A DNA stretch of 30,238 bases, from IMG/VR virus record IMGVR_UViG_3300023112_000071, positions 1 to 30,238 of that record, one strand, 5' to 3'. Shown in pieces: positions 6,918 through 13,937 of this stretch (position 1 is its first letter; each line of letters opens with the position of its first letter). The translations under genes and the position numbers were made by a program. The stretch is from a virus. The notes beneath the pieces are model-generated. The model was not told the origin of the DNA. It saw nothing but the letters and a program-made list of their open reading frames with translations, and made no database searches.

Positions 6918-7606
6918 CGTGCTTTTCTCCAATCTTTAAGCATTGCATTAATAACTACACCAACATCCGTAGTATCTAAAAACTTTGAGTAGGCTTCAAA
7001 TATCTGCAACCACCGCCCATAAACATCCATAGTCACCTTCCCCCGAAGGTTGCCTACCGTAAACATAGCAAATCTATGGTCCACATAAGTCTGTTCTGGC
7101 CGCTTGTGGGATCTGGTGCTACCATCACCCTCTTCTTTGTTGCTGGGTTCTTCTGGTGTCGTTTCTACCGCATCAGCCAACGCACGCAAATCTGATAATG
7201 TAGCAGCATCAAAACCAGTAAGGTTCAGATCGTCAAACTCTGGGTCCACTAAATTATCAAGCTCCTCAATATAATTTGGAAGCATTGACCAATCCCAGTC
7301 ACCATCGCTCTGGTTGTCTCGTATGGCCACCATTCGGGCTTCTTGCTCTGTCCCTTCAAAGTACACCACCGGGATGGTGTCTGGCACCTTTTCGCCCCTA
7401 CCAAGCATCTCCTTTATCACATCAAGGCGCTGGTTTCCCCCAATGACCACCGCCTCCTTGTCTGGGTTTTGCCAAACAAGGAGCGGCTTAAACAGACCAA
7501 ATGCACGCAGGGATTCACGAAGTCTTCTACGCCCCTTTCCGTCAATGGTTCGCGGGTTATCCGCTAATGGTCGTAATTTTTCTACACTTACATAATTAAT
7601 CTGCAT
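6914..7606 (-). CDS. ParB/Srx-fold protein, second tandem paralogue
   Basis: The 230-aa protein has an N-terminal ParB-like domain: NPRTID (about 17-22), FGLFKPLLVW (36-45), the nucleotide-binding-type VIGGNQRL (54-61) and RDNQSDGDWDW (96-106). The C-terminal 50 residues (YVDHRFAMFTVGNLRGKVTMDVYGRWLQIF...) are conserved with the ParB-like gene just upstream, so this is a whole-length duplication. ParB/Srx-fold proteins include CTP-binding partition proteins and nucleases. Phage versions often sit with DNA methylases or hypermodification genes. No partner ParA or parS site is visible. ATG 7606 was chosen over a longer frame to 7657 because GGGGAAG precedes it. It overlaps the upstream gene by 11 bp. 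Confidence 0.8.
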   Translation of the reverse strand: MQINYVSVEKLRPLADNPRTIDGKGRRRLRESLRAFGLFKPLLVWQNPDKEAVVIGGNQRLDVIKEMLGRGEKVPDTIPVVYFEGTEQEARMVAIRDNQSDGDWDWSMLPNYIEELDNLVDPEFDDLNLTGFDAATLSDLRALADAVETTPEEPSNKEEGDGSTRSHKRPEQTYVDHRFAMFTVGNLRGKVTMDVYGRWLQIFEAYSKFLDTTDVGVVINAMLKDWRKAR

Positions 7607-8348
7607 TGATCTTCCCCACTCGTCCATTGATTTCAAGGTCATCCAACATCGCCGCAAAGATTACAGGAATATCCGTTGATCCAAGCCTATCGGAGTACTT
7701 TTCAAAAATCTCTAGCCATTCTCCGTAGTGGTCTACCGTTATCCTCCCCCTCACATTTCCAATAACAAACCGTGCAAACCGCTTCCTAACCTTGTCTTTT
7801 GCTGCCGCCTCTGGGCTTATGCCGGGATCTTGTTCATCCTCCATAAATGGATCTTCATTATCCTCAACACTTGAGTACCTATCAAGATCTGCATCTGATG
7901 ATTCCGCCAGCTCTATCAAATCTTCTAGGTCTTCTTTCCCAAAGCCCATCAATTCTGGATCGAGTTTATTATCTTCGGCCATGTTGGTTAATGAAGACAC
8001 ATATGTAGGCAATTTCTGCCAATCCCAATCACCATCAGACTTATTGTCTCTCAAGGCGATAATTCTGGCTGCTTTTTCTGATCCCTTAAACTGTATTGTC
8101 GGTATTTCTGCTGGAAACTGGTCACCCGCATCTTTCATTGTTCGTAACGCACGGAGCCTCTGATTACCCCCAATTACAACCAGTCTGCCACCCGCATTTT
8201 CCCACACAAGCAATGGCTTAAACAAACCAAACTGCTTGATTGAATTAATCAGCTTATTGATCCCACTTTCATCAATAGAACGAGGGTTATCTTCAAAACC
8301 TGATAATAATGAAATGTTCCTATACTCTATCTCAAGTTCTTGCGTCAC
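7596..8348 (-). CDS. ParB/Srx-fold protein, first tandem paralogue
   Basis: The 250-aa protein carries NPRSID (21-26), FGLFKPLLVW (41-50), VIGGNQRLRAL (58-68) and RDNKSDGDWDW (100-110), matching the ParB-like domain of its downstream paralogue. An acidic, low-complexity linker (about 140-180) follows, then the shared C-terminal domain (RFARFVIGNVRGRITVDHYGEWLEIF). GTG 8348 is preferred because GAGGTG lies five bases upstream; GTG 8363 lacks a site. The gene overlaps dpdA by 17 bp. Context suggests a role in recognising, protecting or cutting modified or unmodified DNA. That is inference; the sequence shows only the fold and duplication. Confidence 0.8.
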   Translation of the reverse strand: MTQELEIEYRNISLLSGFEDNPRSIDESGINKLINSIKQFGLFKPLLVWENAGGRLVVIGGNQRLRALRTMKDAGDQFPAEIPTIQFKGSEKAARIIALRDNKSDGDWDWQKLPTYVSSLTNMAEDNKLDPELMGFGKEDLEDLIELAESSDADLDRYSSVEDNEDPFMEDEQDPGISPEAAAKDKVRKRFARFVIGNVRGRITVDHYGEWLEIFEKYSDRLGSTDIPVIFAAMLDDLEINGRVGKINAD

Positions 8349-9264
8349 CGGACACCTCTGCACACTGTTTTTTAATTAACGTCATTGCATACTCACAGTT
8401 GTCCCTTACAACCTCTGCTAAATATACAGTTATCTGATTTTCTGACTTATCTATACGGACTTCATTCTCGTGTCGTTGTGCAGCAAGCCACGACCAAATT
8501 GAAATTTGCAACATGTCCGCTCGCTGATCGGCACTATCCCTAATAAACGCTGTTGGACGCACTCCATACGGTCTAATCGTATACCCATACTTCATGATTC
8601 GTGGATCTCTTGCTCTAACAAGTCTCCATCTGGAATATTTCAAATCCCAGAACATTAAAGCCCCCCACATATATCCAGCCGCCCATGATGCTGAATCAAT
8701 AGATGCCCACGGATATGCAGAAACAATATCCCAAGTTGTACACCCAAACCCATGTAGTCGGATTCCCAACTCTTTAGCAATTGTATGGCACTCGTTTAAC
8801 CAGTCTAGTGCCTCACAACTCCTGCCCGCCCTTATTGCTGGAACCATCTTCATGGTTTGCGGAACCAGTCCACCAAGGCACATATAGTCATAACCATGCT
8901 TATGATACCTAACTAGCTCTTCTGGATTCGTACCAAAATGGATAACTGGAAGTGGCCGAAGCCCCATCGCTTCCATTTTCAATTGATTCCGTAGGGTAAG
9001 TGCTTGATTGCCAATCTCATCAATATTGGCGTATATATCAATAACATTAGAATGTTTACGCAAAAACCTAGCATATTGCTCAACAGAGATCTCTACATTC
9101 TTATAGGAAGCTGTAAATCCCCCAGAATCAACAAAGACACGGGGTCTGTATGGCATTTCTGCCAACATTCTACTTAAATCCGTTTTCATAAAATGGAAAT
9201 AACTAAAGAGAAAACCTATTTCTTTCTCTTTAGCTGGACCTAACCATTTAGAATACTCATCCAT
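8332..9264 (-). CDS. dpdA: DpdA-type DNA 7-deazaguanine transglycosylase
   Basis: DpdA proteins are relatives of tRNA-guanine transglycosylase (TGT) that exchange guanine in DNA for a 7-deazaguanine such as preQ0. The 310-aa protein keeps TGT-like landmarks: VDSGGF (45-50, base-binding Asp), NIDEIG (80-85), VIHFG (107-111), CLGGLVPQ (129-136), HGFGC (171-175) and SIDSASW (188-194), which holds a candidate nucleophile Asp190. It lacks the C-terminal zinc-binding Cys cluster of bacterial TGT, as expected for DpdA. The C-terminal 100 residues (WRLVRARDPRIMKYGYTIRPYG) look basic and may bind DNA. It overlaps queC by 8 bp and the first parB-like gene by 17 bp, so it is co-translated with the pathway. 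Confidence 0.87.
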   Translation of the reverse strand: MDEYSKWLGPAKEKEIGFLFSYFHFMKTDLSRMLAEMPYRPRVFVDSGGFTASYKNVEISVEQYARFLRKHSNVIDIYANIDEIGNQALTLRNQLKMEAMGLRPLPVIHFGTNPEELVRYHKHGYDYMCLGGLVPQTMKMVPAIRAGRSCEALDWLNECHTIAKELGIRLHGFGCTTWDIVSAYPWASIDSASWAAGYMWGALMFWDLKYSRWRLVRARDPRIMKYGYTIRPYGVRPTAFIRDSADQRADMLQISIWSWLAAQRHENEVRIDKSENQITVYLAEVVRDNCEYAMTLIKKQCAEVSGDART

Positions 9265-9973
9265 TCGTGGAACATCCAGAATCCAATCTAGTCAACAGCG
9301 GATCTGCCACTCCAGCATCATCAAATCCCTTCGCCCGTAAGATGCAAGCATGGCACTTTCCACACGGAGGGACCATACCCTTATAGCAGGTATGCGAATG
9401 GCTCATCGCTTCCATGCACCCATCTAAACCAACCGCCATCTCCACCGTTTCACGTTTTGTTAAATGCATCAATGGCGTATGGATTCTAACTAGCATATCT
9501 GATTCAATACCCCAAATTCCCGCCTGTAATGCCTCTTCCATCCTTGCAATAAAGTCGGCTCGACAATCTGGGTATCCACCATAGTCCTCTTCGCAGACAC
9601 CAGTAATCAAATTTGTATATCCCTTAACTACCGCCCTATTAGCAGCTACAGTTAGGAATAATATATTCCTACAAGGTACAAATGTAGGCTCAATCCCACC
9701 GGGTAACTGCTCCGCATTCTCATATTGTCCCACTTCATGTTCTGGATTAACTAATGGGCTAGTTCCATGAAGCAATCTAGACAATTCTAGTACCTCATGT
9801 TCAACACCGGCATCAGCAGCAATCTTTGTGGCCGCATCTACCTCTACCGCATGTCTCTGACCATAAACAATTGTCAACGCAGACACATTTTTCCACCGCT
9901 TCTGTGCCCAATACAGACAGGTTGTACTGTCCTGCCCTCCACTTAACAACACCAACGCGCCATCCGGTTTCAT
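9257..9973 (-). CDS. queC: 7-cyano-7-deazaguanine (preQ0) synthase QueC
   Basis: QueC converts 7-carboxy-7-deazaguanine to preQ0 using ATP and ammonia. The 238-aa protein has the PP-loop LLSGGQDSTT (9-18), a VYGQRH segment (36-41) and the zinc site C196, C204, C207, C210 (CYKG...CGKCHAC). The length matches stand-alone QueC. There is no fused amidotransferase domain as in the archaeosine-type phage enzymes, which bears on the final base. ATG 9973 has TAGGAG upstream. It follows folE by 8 bp and overlaps dpdA. Confidence 0.93.
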   Translation of the reverse strand: MKPDGALVLLSGGQDSTTCLYWAQKRWKNVSALTIVYGQRHAVEVDAATKIAADAGVEHEVLELSRLLHGTSPLVNPEHEVGQYENAEQLPGGIEPTFVPCRNILFLTVAANRAVVKGYTNLITGVCEEDYGGYPDCRADFIARMEEALQAGIWGIESDMLVRIHTPLMHLTKRETVEMAVGLDGCMEAMSHSHTCYKGMVPPCGKCHACILRAKGFDDAGVADPLLTRLDSGCSTNG

Positions 9974-9981
9974 ACGATCTC

Positions 9982-10566
9982 CTACCTACTTTCACGTTCA
10001 ACAAGAGCCAGAAATTCTGCTCTAGTTTCTGGGTTTTCTCTAAACCTTCCATACATGGCAGAAGTAGTCATCACCACATTGGACTTACGCACTCCTCTCG
10101 TTGTCATGCAATGGTGCTTTGCCTCTACCACTACCGCTACCCCCAATGGATCTAATGTCTCAGAGATCGCATCTGCTATCTGTCTGGTCATCTTTTCCTG
10201 TATCTGTAAACGCTTACTATACAGTTCAACAATCCGAGCTAATTTCGAGATTCCAACAACTTTATCCTTTGGCAAATACCCAACATGAGCCACACCAATG
10301 ATTGGAACCATGTGATGTTCACAATGAGATTGAAAATCAATATTGCTCAACAATATGATTTCATCATAACCATTACTTTCTGAAAAGGTTCTTGATAGAA
10401 TCTCACGCGGGTCTTGATCATACCCCGAAAACCATTCGCCATATGCTTTTACTACCCGCTTTGGAGTATCCAGTAAACCCTCTCTGCTTGGGTCATCCCC
10501 CGCATACCGCAATAATGTCCTAATGGCGTTTTCGGCCTCTTCTTTACTAACTCCATGCTCACTCAC
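9982..10566 (-). CDS. folE: GTP cyclohydrolase I FolE
   Basis: FolE opens GTP to dihydroneopterin triphosphate, the first step of both folate and preQ0 synthesis. The 194-aa protein shows the family landmarks: [12 protein letters not shown] (31-42), the zinc-binding [12 protein letters not shown] (80-91, Cys82 and His84/85), [20 protein letters not shown] (105-124) and the second zinc Cys in HHCMTTRG (151-158). The GTG start at 10566 lies in a GTGA overlap with the queE stop, with GAGGT upstream. Placement among queE and queC shows it feeds the 7-deazaguanine pathway rather than folate. Confidence 0.95.
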   Translation of the reverse strand: MSEHGVSKEEAENAIRTLLRYAGDDPSREGLLDTPKRVVKAYGEWFSGYDQDPREILSRTFSESNGYDEIILLSNIDFQSHCEHHMVPIIGVAHVGYLPKDKVVGISKLARIVELYSKRLQIQEKMTRQIADAISETLDPLGVAVVVEAKHHCMTTRGVRKSNVVMTTSAMYGRFRENPETRAEFLALVERESR

Positions 10567-11255
10567 GGCAACCTCGCGTATTTATGTGTTTGAAATGATA
10601 CTCGCCATCCAACATGCTTCTGGGCCATTTCCATAGCGAAATCAATATTGGACAAGCCCTTACCATCTATATCTTTCGGCTGGAAAAACTTATGCGGAAA
10701 TCCCCACCTATCCTTACAAAACTCATTAATTGCCGAATCTGACCACATTGTTGGAACGATAATCTTTAAGTCTGTCCCATGCCGCAGCTTTATATGCTCC
10801 CACGAAACATCTTTATCTTTGGTGGAAACGTCTGATTTTGGACTCACGGTGATGTGATCAAACAACTCTAAAACTGGGTCATCAATAGTCCCATTGGTTT
10901 CTATTGCAAGCCAAACATCCTCGCCCTTTAGAGCCTTACATAACTCCACACCCGTCTTTTTTCGCAATTGAAGAAGAGGCTCACCACCCGACATGACCAC
11001 CATACAGTGTTCCCATCCCTCACGAAGTTCATTCACCTTCTCTACAATTTCATCTGGTGTTAAAAACTCACCGCTGGCAAAATCTGTGTCGCACCACTGG
11101 GCACACTCACCTCTGCCACTTCCTCGACCGGACTCCAAGCCACTCCACAAGTTGCAACCACTAAAGCGTATAAAAACTGCTGGCTTTCCAGTTTGACTAC
11201 CTTCACCCTGAACTGTTGGGAATATCTCCCTAATCTTTAATTTGCCAACACTCAC
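10563..11255 (-). CDS. queE: 7-carboxy-7-deazaguanine synthase QueE (radical SAM)
   Basis: QueE rearranges 6-carboxytetrahydropterin to 7-carboxy-7-deazaguanine with SAM and a 4Fe-4S cluster. The 230-aa protein begins [13 protein letters not shown], has [10 protein letters not shown] (28-37) with the first cluster Cys34, then a 16-residue insert and CAQWCDTDF (51-59) with Cys51 and Cys55. [12 protein letters not shown] is the SAM-binding GGEP motif, followed by AIETNGT and VSPK. The cluster spacing C-x16-C-x3-C is longer than the common C-x14-C-x2-C of the CNLW-type QueE. GTG 11255 is chosen because it forms a GTGA overlap with the preceding stop and aligns with the family start; the frame is open to 11333. 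Confidence 0.92.
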   Translation of the reverse strand: MSVGKLKIREIFPTVQGEGSQTGKPAVFIRFSGCNLWSGLESGRGSGRGECAQWCDTDFASGEFLTPDEIVEKVNELREGWEHCMVVMSGGEPLLQLRKKTGVELCKALKGEDVWLAIETNGTIDDPVLELFDHITVSPKSDVSTKDKDVSWEHIKLRHGTDLKIIVPTMWSDSAINEFCKDRWGFPHKFFQPKDIDGKGLSNIDFAMEMAQKHVGWRVSFQTHKYARLP

Positions 11256-11515
11256 AACTGACCCCCAAGCAATAACACACATGTCATAACCGCGATCACA
11301 CCAACCAGCGCACCAATCACCCATAACTTCCACTGGTATGGCTCATTCTTTGGTGGAGCCAGTATGAGCGCGATTGATACTCCGTTTTTTTCTTCTACTG
11401 CAATCGGGGCAATAACCGTCCACCCATCCGATAATAATAAACTTAATGCTGGATCATCGACAGATCTATCAAGATCTTCCGTTGATATTCTATAAACCCT
11501 ACATCTTTCTCCCAC
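11252..11515 (-). CDS. Small protein with C-terminal membrane anchor
   Basis: This 87-aa protein has a soluble N-terminal part (residues 1-58, with EDLDRSVDDPALSLLLSDGWTVIAPIAVEE) and one strong membrane helix at about 62-84 (WKLWVIGALVGVIAVMTCVLLL). It is a predicted tail-anchored protein with its domain in the cytoplasm. The GTG start at 11515 has GGAGG five bases upstream, a very good site. It overlaps queE by four bases. No family was recognised. Its place at the head of the queE-folE-queC run makes a role beside the modification enzymes possible but unproven. Confidence 0.65.
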   Translation of the reverse strand: MGERCRVYRISTEDLDRSVDDPALSLLLSDGWTVIAPIAVEEKNGVSIALILAPPKNEPYQWKLWVIGALVGVIAVMTCVLLLGGQL

Positions 11516-11542
11516 TGTTCCTCCAAGGACTCTGCGTGGCTA

Positions 11543-11821
11543 TTACCAATTTCGCTTACTTATAACCCCACTTGAACGACATGGGGATAAATCATCCCCA
11601 ATAATCCCTGTGCGAAATAATCCAAGCCACTTAAAGCCGATCCGTCGCTTGTTATGCGGATCTCTTTTCCTCATGCCCTTAATGCACTCCAACTGCTCCT
11701 GCGTCATTTCAGATGGCGCAAGTGCTGTAACTACTGTACCCTGCTCCAAAATACGAAAGGTTTGGGACTTCCCCGGTTCTGGATGAGAAAATCGCATATC
11801 TGATTTTACTTTGAAGTTCAC
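11543..11821 (-). CDS. Small basic protein, unknown function
   Basis: This 92-aa protein is rich in Lys, Arg and Ser, with a GTVVTALAPSEMTQEQLECIKG segment (28-49) and a basic stretch MRKRDPHNKRR after it. No cysteine cluster, signal or membrane segment is present. The GTG start at 11821 is in a GTGA overlap with the preceding gene and has AGGAAG upstream. The basic region would suit nucleic-acid binding, but no family was recognised. Confidence 0.6.
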   Translation of the reverse strand: MNFKVKSDMRFSHPEPGKSQTFRILEQGTVVTALAPSEMTQEQLECIKGMRKRDPHNKRRIGFKWLGLFRTGIIGDDLSPCRSSGVISKRNW

Positions 11822-12087
11822 TTCTCTTCCTGTTGTTCAGACAAACCATTTAGAAAGCCTACAGCCTCCCCTAGAAGTTTATCTACTGTGTCTTGCTTAT
11901 ATTCTTTTGAAAACGACTCCAGCACGTCCACAAATCGCTCCATTTGATCCACTAATCTTGGTGCCTCAACTTCAAACGTATTTGCTATCCTCTCAACTTG
12001 ATTGGCTGTAAATGGTAGAGCTGGTGCAAACCTTATTAGCTTCTCCAGAGTAATTGCGATCTCTTCCATTGGTGATTGTGCAGCCAT
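11818..12087 (-). CDS. Small helical protein, unknown function
   Basis: This 89-aa protein is acidic and almost wholly helical by composition (MEEIAITLEKLIRFA, VERIANTFEVEAPRLVDQMERFVDVL), with a charged EQQEEK end. It may form a helical bundle or coiled coil. The ATG at 12087 shares a base with the preceding stop (TAATG). No family was recognised. Confidence 0.6.
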   Translation of the reverse strand: MAAQSPMEEIAITLEKLIRFAPALPFTANQVERIANTFEVEAPRLVDQMERFVDVLESFSKEYKQDTVDKLLGEAVGFLNGLSEQQEEK

Positions 12088-12401
12088 TATGACAATCCGC
12101 CAGCAAGCATTTTAACCATGTTCTTTATTCGCTCACCGGGAGTCAAATTATTAAACTCATCAGAATCCAAACCGGGAGTCACCCCAACAAAGGCACCAAA
12201 TATTCGAGCCATTAGCTTGCCCGTTCGTCTATTTTCTGCATCCTGTCCTGCCAAATACGCCACTTTAAGAAGGTCTAAAATCTGGGTCCGCTCTTGGTAA
12301 TCAAGTTTAGACAATATCCCATCCATCGTTGGTGTTTGGGTCAACTTCATTGTCTCAATCACCGCCAGCAAATCTCCTGTCCTCTCACCATCACCGCTCA
12401 T
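12087..12401 (-). CDS. Small helical protein, unknown function
   Basis: This 104-aa protein starts MSGDGERTGDLLAV and is mostly helical, with LDYQERTQILDLLKVAYLAGQDAENRRTGKLMARIFGA in the middle and PGERIKNMVKMLAGG at the end. ATG 12401 is preferred over a longer frame to 12437 because GGGGGAGG lies just upstream. It overlaps the TGT-like gene by 11 bp. No family was recognised. Confidence 0.6.
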   Translation of the reverse strand: MSGDGERTGDLLAVIETMKLTQTPTMDGILSKLDYQERTQILDLLKVAYLAGQDAENRRTGKLMARIFGAFVGVTPGLDSDEFNNLTPGERIKNMVKMLAGGLS

Positions 12402-13029
12402 CACGCCTCCCCCATAAATGACCTTGCATTGTTGCATTTTTCATCCGCTCCGCTGGCCTTTTATCCATATGGAAAAACCTTGAAACGCCAGAACCATCAA
12501 AACTATGTGCTCCCGCATCCTGACACTGGCGGATTCGCTTATTAGAATTAACTCTGCCCACATGGTAATAACAGTCCCTATCACGAGACATTTCACCCCA
12601 CATACGCATTGAATTAATCTTAAATTCCGTTGTTCCTCCCAAGAATATACCAATTCTGCTTCCAAGATATGGCTCCACATCATATGGATTCATATTATCT
12701 TGAACAGCAATTAGAAGTAATTTGATATGGGTTAGTTTATCTAACCACTTGAGACTAAAATCTAGTGATCTAGAACCCTCACCTACCACATCTGGAAGCA
12801 CCACCCAATCTGCACCGTCACCCATGCGGTCTATACCGTGCTGATATGCTGATTCATCAAATAGTATTCCTTGCTTATAGCAGGTCCAAGCACCACTATC
12901 CATAGCATATGGCGTGTCTGGCTGCGATAGCTTCGATGACCTATGCGCCGGAACCAACATGCGCCAACCCATATCGACAACTGGCTTACGCCGCTTCGCT
13001 GAACCTATATAGGAGGTATACCCTATCAT
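12391..13029 (-). CDS. Compact TGT/DpdA-like protein
   Basis: This 212-aa protein has the same ordered landmarks as the DpdA in this window, but in a shorter form: MDSGAW (43-48) for VDSGGF, LPDVVG (78-83), AVQDN (108-112), FLGGTTEFK (129-137) for the LGG loop, HVGRVNS (156-162) and SFDGSG (176-181) with a candidate Asp178. This supports a TGT-like TIM-barrel. Related short phage proteins are often named DpdA-family or queuine tRNA-ribosyltransferase-like. It may be a second base exchanger, a non-catalytic partner of DpdA, or act on another nucleobase. The ATG lies in an ATGA overlap with the 288-aa gene, without a clear ribosome binding site. Confidence 0.7.
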   Translation of the reverse strand: MIGYTSYIGSAKRRKPVVDMGWRMLVPAHRSSKLSQPDTPYAMDSGAWTCYKQGILFDESAYQHGIDRMGDGADWVVLPDVVGEGSRSLDFSLKWLDKLTHIKLLLIAVQDNMNPYDVEPYLGSRIGIFLGGTTEFKINSMRMWGEMSRDRDCYYHVGRVNSNKRIRQCQDAGAHSFDGSGVSRFFHMDKRPAERMKNATMQGHLWGRRDER

Positions 13030-13892
13030 GAAGCACTTTTTGAATACTTTACCGCTGCATTAACAACCCCCCACGCCAATTCACATGGGTTTGCTCCAAA
13101 ATAAACATTATCCGAATACTCTTGGCCCATCGCCAAAATCATGTATTCCCACGTTGGTTTTCCACCCAACTTTTTTACTTTGGATTGAAACGTATCAATC
13201 ATGCTTTCCAGCTGACCATTAGCAGAAATATCAAATCTAGAAATAATGCCAGATTCTTCAATTATTGTCTCGCTCCCAAAGTCATTAATACATACTACTG
13301 GAGGACAATTTCTATCTGAATTATCGGTATGCGTTAATACTCCAAAGACCGCTAACCCCTCCTCATCCAGACCACTAACAATAGTCCACGGCTCCTCCTT
13401 CGCTGATAAGTCGGGCTTTGGTGTAGGGAAGGTGAGTAATTGCTGTTGCTTGGTAAACCCAATGGTCACTTTAGAACCAAGAGATTCACAAAGCACACCG
13501 GCACTATCAATATTAACTTCAAATAACCTAATTCTAAATACTACAGAAGCCGCGCCGGGAACAGCATTATAGACCACTGTTCTCACACAAGCCCTGCCAT
13601 CAAACAATTGCAACAACGCATCAGACTGTTTTAATGAAACAAATAAGTCCTCTGCTGAAGGGTTCACCCTTACGGATGTTTTAAGTTGTTCATCTCCATC
13701 CTCTGTACGCAAGTACATCGCTAACGCACCGGGAATAAGTTTATCTACTACCTTTGCATCCAAATCTGACGCAAGCATAAATGCCAAATCTAGATCAAAC
13801 AGCAACTCGTTGTCCGCTGTCCCATCGCGCCTAATTCCTATTTTATTAATGAATCCCGCTGCCTCATTGGTGGCTTTCGTTAAATCAAGCAT
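13026..13892 (-). CDS. Unknown 288-aa protein next to the TGT-like gene
   Basis: The protein starts MLDLTKATNEAAGFINKIGIRRDG, has LLFDLDLAFMLASDLDAKVVDKLIPGALAM (about 30-60), a mixed alpha/beta middle and a C-terminal FGANPCELAWGVVNAAVKY. No membrane segment, cysteine cluster or nucleotide-binding loop is evident. The ATG at 13892 is preferred over the adjacent GTG because AGGAGG lies at ideal spacing. It is translationally coupled to the TGT-like gene and follows the primase-helicase by 42 bp. It may belong to replication or to modification; no family was recognised. Confidence 0.7.
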   Translation of the reverse strand: MLDLTKATNEAAGFINKIGIRRDGTADNELLFDLDLAFMLASDLDAKVVDKLIPGALAMYLRTEDGDEQLKTSVRVNPSAEDLFVSLKQSDALLQLFDGRACVRTVVYNAVPGAASVVFRIRLFEVNIDSAGVLCESLGSKVTIGFTKQQQLLTFPTPKPDLSAKEEPWTIVSGLDEEGLAVFGVLTHTDNSDRNCPPVVCINDFGSETIIEESGIISRFDISANGQLESMIDTFQSKVKKLGGKPTWEYMILAMGQEYSDNVYFGANPCELAWGVVNAAVKYSKSAS

Positions 13893-13937
13893 CACGCCTC
13901 CTAGTCTACTTATCTAAAAACCCTAAAAGTTACAGCC

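Noticed and set aside
6914-8348. ParB-like pair as a plasmid or prophage partition system
   Set aside because: No ParA-type ATPase or parS-like repeat is visible, and the genes are embedded between dpdA and queD.
9813-10052. Minus-strand frame across the folE/queC junction
   Set aside because: It overlaps two well-supported enzymes in another frame and has shadow-like composition.
12441-12683. Minus-strand frame inside the compact TGT-like gene
   Set aside because: Fully contained in another frame of a gene with ordered family motifs.
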